Positions 61,037 through 64,000 of a stretch of 64,000 nucleotides of DNA are shown here, piece by piece (the stretch's first letter is position 1; each line of letters starts with the position of its first letter). The notes below the pieces were generated by a model. That model was not told the DNA's origin and did not search any database. It worked only from the letters and a program-made list of their open reading frames with translations. A program made the translations under genes and the position numbers. Source of the stretch: an uncultured Polaribacter sp. (GTDB lineage: Bacteria; Bacteroidota; Bacteroidia; Flavobacteriales; Flavobacteriaceae); contig CALSME010000001.1 of NCBI GenBank assembly GCA_943787375.1, positions 72,001-136,000 on the forward strand. Direction: 5' to 3'.

Positions 61037-62038
61037 ATGGAAAATACAGAAAATAATGCCCAAGAAGACAATTCATTTTCAAGTAGAATCGATTTATCCC
61101 AATTAAAAACAGCCGTTTTAGCCATCAAAACGCAGTTAAGAAAAGTGATTGTTGGACAAGATGATTTTATCGAATTGTTGTTGGTTTCCTTATTGGCAGA
61201 TGGCCATGTTTTAATTGAAGGAGTTCCAGGAGTAGCAAAAACGATTACTGCAAAATTACTAGCAAAAACAATTGCAACCGATTTTAGCAGAATCCAGTTT
61301 ACACCCGATTTAATGCCCTCAGATGTTTTAGGAACCTCTATTTTAAATATGAAAACTTCCGATTTTGAATTTAAAAAAGGTCCCGTATTTTCGAATTTAG
61401 TGCTCATTGACGAAATCAATAGAGCGCCTGCAAAAACACAAGCAGCCCTGTTTGAGGTCATGGAAGAAAAGCAAATTACCATCGATGGCACTCAGTATAA
61501 AATGAAGCCTCCATTTATGGTGTTGGCCACCCAAAACCCCATTGAACAAGAAGGAACGTATGCACTTCCAGAAGCGCAATTAGATCGTTTTTTGTTTAAA
61601 ATTAATGTTGGCTATCCAAATGTATCGGAAGAAGTTCAAATTATAACGGCACACAACAAGCGAAGAGGTGCCGCGCCACAAACCTTGGTGAAACCGGTAT
61701 TGACAGAAGCCAAATTAGGGCAGTTTAGAGACCAAATATTTGATATTCTAGTCGAAGAAAACATCATACAATACATTGCGGCAATCATTTCGAATACTAG
61801 AAATCACCCGCATTTATTTTTAGGAGGTTCTCCAAGAGCAAGTATTGCTGTTTTAATGGCTTCAAAGGCATTTGCAGCGATCAATGGGCGCGATTTTGTG
61901 ACTCCAGAAGATGTGAAGAAAAGTTTATTCCCTGTCTTAAGACATCGTGTAATGTTAACCCCAGAAAGAGAAATGGAAGGCATGACCACCGATAAAGTCA
62001 TCGATATGATTATTCAATCCGTAGAAGTACCAAGATAA
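61037..62038 (+). CDS. MoxR-type AAA ATPase
   Basis: The 333-residue AAA+ protein has Walker A GVPGVAKT (62-69), Walker B LVLIDEINRAP and sensor-like ATQNPIEQEGTYALPEAQ. MoxR ATPases act as chaperones that activate partner proteins, often with DUF58 and von Willebrand-type proteins. The DUF58 gene follows by one base. Confidence 0.93.
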   Translation: MENTENNAQEDNSFSSRIDLSQLKTAVLAIKTQLRKVIVGQDDFIELLLVSLLADGHVLIEGVPGVAKTITAKLLAKTIATDFSRIQFTPDLMPSDVLGTSILNMKTSDFEFKKGPVFSNLVLIDEINRAPAKTQAALFEVMEEKQITIDGTQYKMKPPFMVLATQNPIEQEGTYALPEAQLDRFLFKINVGYPNVSEEVQIITAHNKRRGAAPQTLVKPVLTEAKLGQFRDQIFDILVEENIIQYIAAIISNTRNHPHLFLGGSPRASIAVLMASKAFAAINGRDFVTPEDVKKSLFPVLRHRVMLTPEREMEGMTTDKVIDMIIQSVEVPR

Positions 62039-62039
62039 T

Positions 62040-63371
62040 TTGAAGTTTTATAAAGCACTCTATATTCACAGTCGTTTTTTCGCTTATATAAGCGGAGTTG
62101 CTGCGCTATTTTTAATTTCGTATTGGTTTCAAGTTTTTTACAATCTTGCTTGGGTAGCTACACTCATTTTAGTTGTTTTTGGATTGTTTGATTTGTTTTT
62201 GCTTTTCAAGACAAAAAAAGGAATTCTTTCCAGGCGAACCCTACCGGACAAGTTTTCCAATTCCGATGAAAATCAAGTTGCTGTTTTTTTGGAAAATAAC
62301 TATGCGATGCCTGTATTTTTATCTGTGGTAGATGAATTGCCCATACAATTTCAAAAAAGAGATTTTGAATATACAACTACTCTCAAAGCTTCCGAAAGTG
62401 AAACGTTTCAGTATGCCATAATTCCTTATGAAAGAGGGGAGTATTTTTTTGGGAATATCAATGTCTATGCTTCTACTTCCTTGAAAATATTTGCAAAAAA
62501 GTATCAATTTGATAACGAGAAAAAAGTAGCCGTGTATCCTTCTTACATTCAAATGAAAAAATACGAATTCTTAGCCATGAGCAATCGTTTGACTGAATTT
62601 GGGTTGAAAAAAATACGAAGAATTGGACACACCATGGAATTTGAAAAAATTAAAAACTATGTTGCCGGAGATGATGTTCGAACGATTAATTGGAAAGCAA
62701 CTGCGAAGCGAGGCGCTTTAATGATCAATCAATATCAAGATGAAAAATCACAGCCCATCTATTCTATTATAGATACCAGTAGGGCGATGAAAATGCCTTT
62801 TGAAAAATTGAAATTATTAGATTATGCCATCAATGCAACCTTGGCATTTTCTAATATTGCGTTGTTGAAAAACGACAAAGTGGGCATGATGACCTTTGCA
62901 GAGAAGGTTGATAATGTAGTTACAGCGAGCAATAAAAAAACAAACCTATCGATTTTAAATGAAGTTTTATACAATGTAAATACGGAGTTTAATGATGCCG
63001 ATTTTGGATTCTTAAATGGCATGATAAAACGAAAGATAAACCAGCGAAGTTTACTTATTTTATATACCAACTTCGAACATATTTCTGCTTTAAAAAGACA
63101 ATTGCCTTACTTAAAGTCGATTGCAAAAAAGCACTTATTGGTTACAGTATTTTTTGAAAATACAGCATTGGATGCAATGATTAAAGAAACTGCAAAAGAT
63201 GTTCAGGCAATTTATCACAAAACCATTGCAGAAAAGTTTTCTTATGAAAAACGCTTGATTGTAAAAGAATTGGAGAAGTCGGGAGTACATTCCATTTTAA
63301 CAAAACCAAGTCTGTTGTCTGTAAATGTGATTAATAAGTATTTAGAATTCAAATCGAAAGGGCTCATTTAA
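62040..63371 (+). CDS. DUF58 domain protein
   Basis: The 443-residue protein has two N-terminal membrane segments (about 12-30 and 33-55), a beta-rich region, and the DUF58 block FEKIKNYVAGDDVRTINWKA (about 200-219). A von Willebrand A-like part with IIDTSRAMKMP follows. It is the usual partner of MoxR. The start is TTG one base after the moxR stop codon. The frame ends at the shared terminator. Confidence 0.9.
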   Translation: MKFYKALYIHSRFFAYISGVAALFLISYWFQVFYNLAWVATLILVVFGLFDLFLLFKTKKGILSRRTLPDKFSNSDENQVAVFLENNYAMPVFLSVVDELPIQFQKRDFEYTTTLKASESETFQYAIIPYERGEYFFGNINVYASTSLKIFAKKYQFDNEKKVAVYPSYIQMKKYEFLAMSNRLTEFGLKKIRRIGHTMEFEKIKNYVAGDDVRTINWKATAKRGALMINQYQDEKSQPIYSIIDTSRAMKMPFEKLKLLDYAINATLAFSNIALLKNDKVGMMTFAEKVDNVVTASNKKTNLSILNEVLYNVNTEFNDADFGFLNGMIKRKINQRSLLILYTNFEHISALKRQLPYLKSIAKKHLLVTVFFENTALDAMIKETAKDVQAIYHKTIAEKFSYEKRLIVKELEKSGVHSILTKPSLLSVNVINKYLEFKSKGLI

Positions 63372-63377
63372 AACAAA

Positions 63378-63403
63378 AAAAGAGAAGCAGATGCTTCTCT
63401 TTT
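63378..63403. terminator. Bidirectional terminator between DUF58 and OmpH-like genes
   Basis: An 11-bp perfect stem (63378-63388 with 63393-63403), loop AGAT, lies between the two converging stop codons, with A-rich sequence on its left arm and T at the right arm end. Confidence 0.75.
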
Positions 63404-63424
63404 AAAAAGTTACTCGTTTTATAA

Positions 63425-63949
63425 TTATTCTTCTGTTGTTGCTTTTGGCGTTTCAATATTCAACTTCACCATTACCAATTCCGTAATATCAAAGGCACTA
63501 TCAACATATGCAAACTCATTTCCCTGAAGGGTTAAAATTTGTGTATAGTTGTTTTCTTTGGCGACTGTTCTAATTGCTTCACCCAACTTTTTGTACAAAG
63601 GCTTCATTAACTCATTTTCTTTTTGCCGCATTAATTGTGTTCCTGCTTCCTTTGCCTTATTCATTTCAGCTTCATATTTCTGAATCTCAATTAATTTTAA
63701 AGTTTTTGTATCCTGAGAAATACTATCAGCAATATCTCTAAATTCGTTCAAACTATTCTGATAGGCTGTTACTTTTAGGGCAAAAACCGAATCCAATCTT
63801 TCTGCATATCCTTTGGTTAGCTTGACAACGATTTTACCTTCGGGCATTACACTCAGTAAGTAATCACTGTTTACGGTTCCTACTTTAGATTGTGCAAGCG
63901 CAATACTACTTATTAAGATAGCAATTAAGATACTAATTTTTGATTTCAT
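63425..63949 (-). CDS. OmpH/Skp family periplasmic chaperone-like protein
   Basis: The 174-residue protein has a cleavable signal peptide (1-19, ending ALAQ). The OmpH pattern follows: KVGTVNSDYLLSVMPEG, a long coiled coil (about 45-115) and a C-terminal part with ENNYTQILTLQGNEFAYVDSAFDIT. It is the second such gene in the window after 39239 and, unlike that one, has a clear cleavage site. Confidence 0.87.
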   Translation of the reverse strand: MKSKISILIAILISSIALAQSKVGTVNSDYLLSVMPEGKIVVKLTKGYAERLDSVFALKVTAYQNSLNEFRDIADSISQDTKTLKLIEIQKYEAEMNKAKEAGTQLMRQKENELMKPLYKKLGEAIRTVAKENNYTQILTLQGNEFAYVDSAFDITELVMVKLNIETPKATTEE

Positions 63950-63968
63950 GTTCTTTATTTTTGTTCGG

Positions 63969-63976
63969 CAAAGATA
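63969..63976 (-). promoter_or_regulatory. Candidate -7 element (TATCTTTG) for the OmpH-like gene
   Basis: It is an exact TAnnTTTG match on the minus strand, 19 bases upstream of the ATG. The -33 region is too close to the window edge to judge. Confidence 0.5.
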
Positions 63977-64000
63977 TAAAAGGGATTGACTTAGAAAAAA

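Noticed and set aside
60970-61491. 173-codon frame opposite moxR
   Set aside because: It is antisense to a clear AAA ATPase gene and is a shadow of its codon use.

Overview
The window is low-GC DNA from a member of the Bacteroidota, almost certainly a marine Flavobacteriaceae of the Polaribacter/Tenacibaculum type. The signs are type IX secretion tails, a laminarin-type glucan locus, a zeaxanthin-type carotenoid cluster, promoters of the TAnnTTTG type, a flavobacterial MoxR/DUF58 operon, and large two-part YD/RHS proteins. I saw no rRNA, tRNA, CRISPR array or intact insertion sequence.

Layout. 1-10.8 kb: the right part of a beta-1,3-glucan (laminarin) utilisation locus. It holds the end of a probable glucan phosphorylase, GH17 and GH30 lipoproteins, a GPH-type sugar symporter, and two T9SS-secreted multidomain beta-sandwich proteins. 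Together they suggest surface capture, endo-cleavage, removal of side branches, uptake and phosphorolysis. 10.8-26.3 kb: core and regulatory genes. These are meaB, an ECF sigma operon, cysS-yidD-lgt, a TonB-dependent receptor, arsC, a 300-bp heptamer repeat, prfB, a metzincin-like protease, a threonine aldolase and a second ECF sigma pair. 26.4-30.2 kb: a CarH/LitR-like cobalamin-type MerR regulator followed by crtI-crtB-crtZ, with a twice-repeated candidate operator in front of crtI. 30.2-36.9 kb: a minus-strand operon tpx-dgkA-ftsK-lolA-lptF/G-ribB, in which the GTP cyclohydrolase half of RibB looks inactive. 37-40.5 kb: a MATE exporter, a small acidic protein, an OmpH-like protein and a lipoprotein.

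40.5-56.4 kb is the accessory region and the most interesting part. A giant YD/RHS protein gene, broken near its end by a one-base shift, is followed by an RHS gene. Its C-terminal tip looks like an ADP-ribosyltransferase-type toxin, and a presumed immunity gene overlaps its stop codon. Three orphan RHS tips follow, each a short piece of RHS core joined to a different tip and followed by a different small gene. A repeat containing GTGTCCTAAANTGGCGC occurs five times at cassette borders, and two long copies of about 180 bp bracket the orphan array. This looks like a store of spare toxin tips for recombination into the expressed RHS gene, with a border element I do not recognise.

56.4-63.9 kb: an RDD gene divergent from the tightly packed operon SpoIIM-membrane protein-DUF4129-DUF4350-MoxR-DUF58, then a second OmpH-like gene at the right edge.
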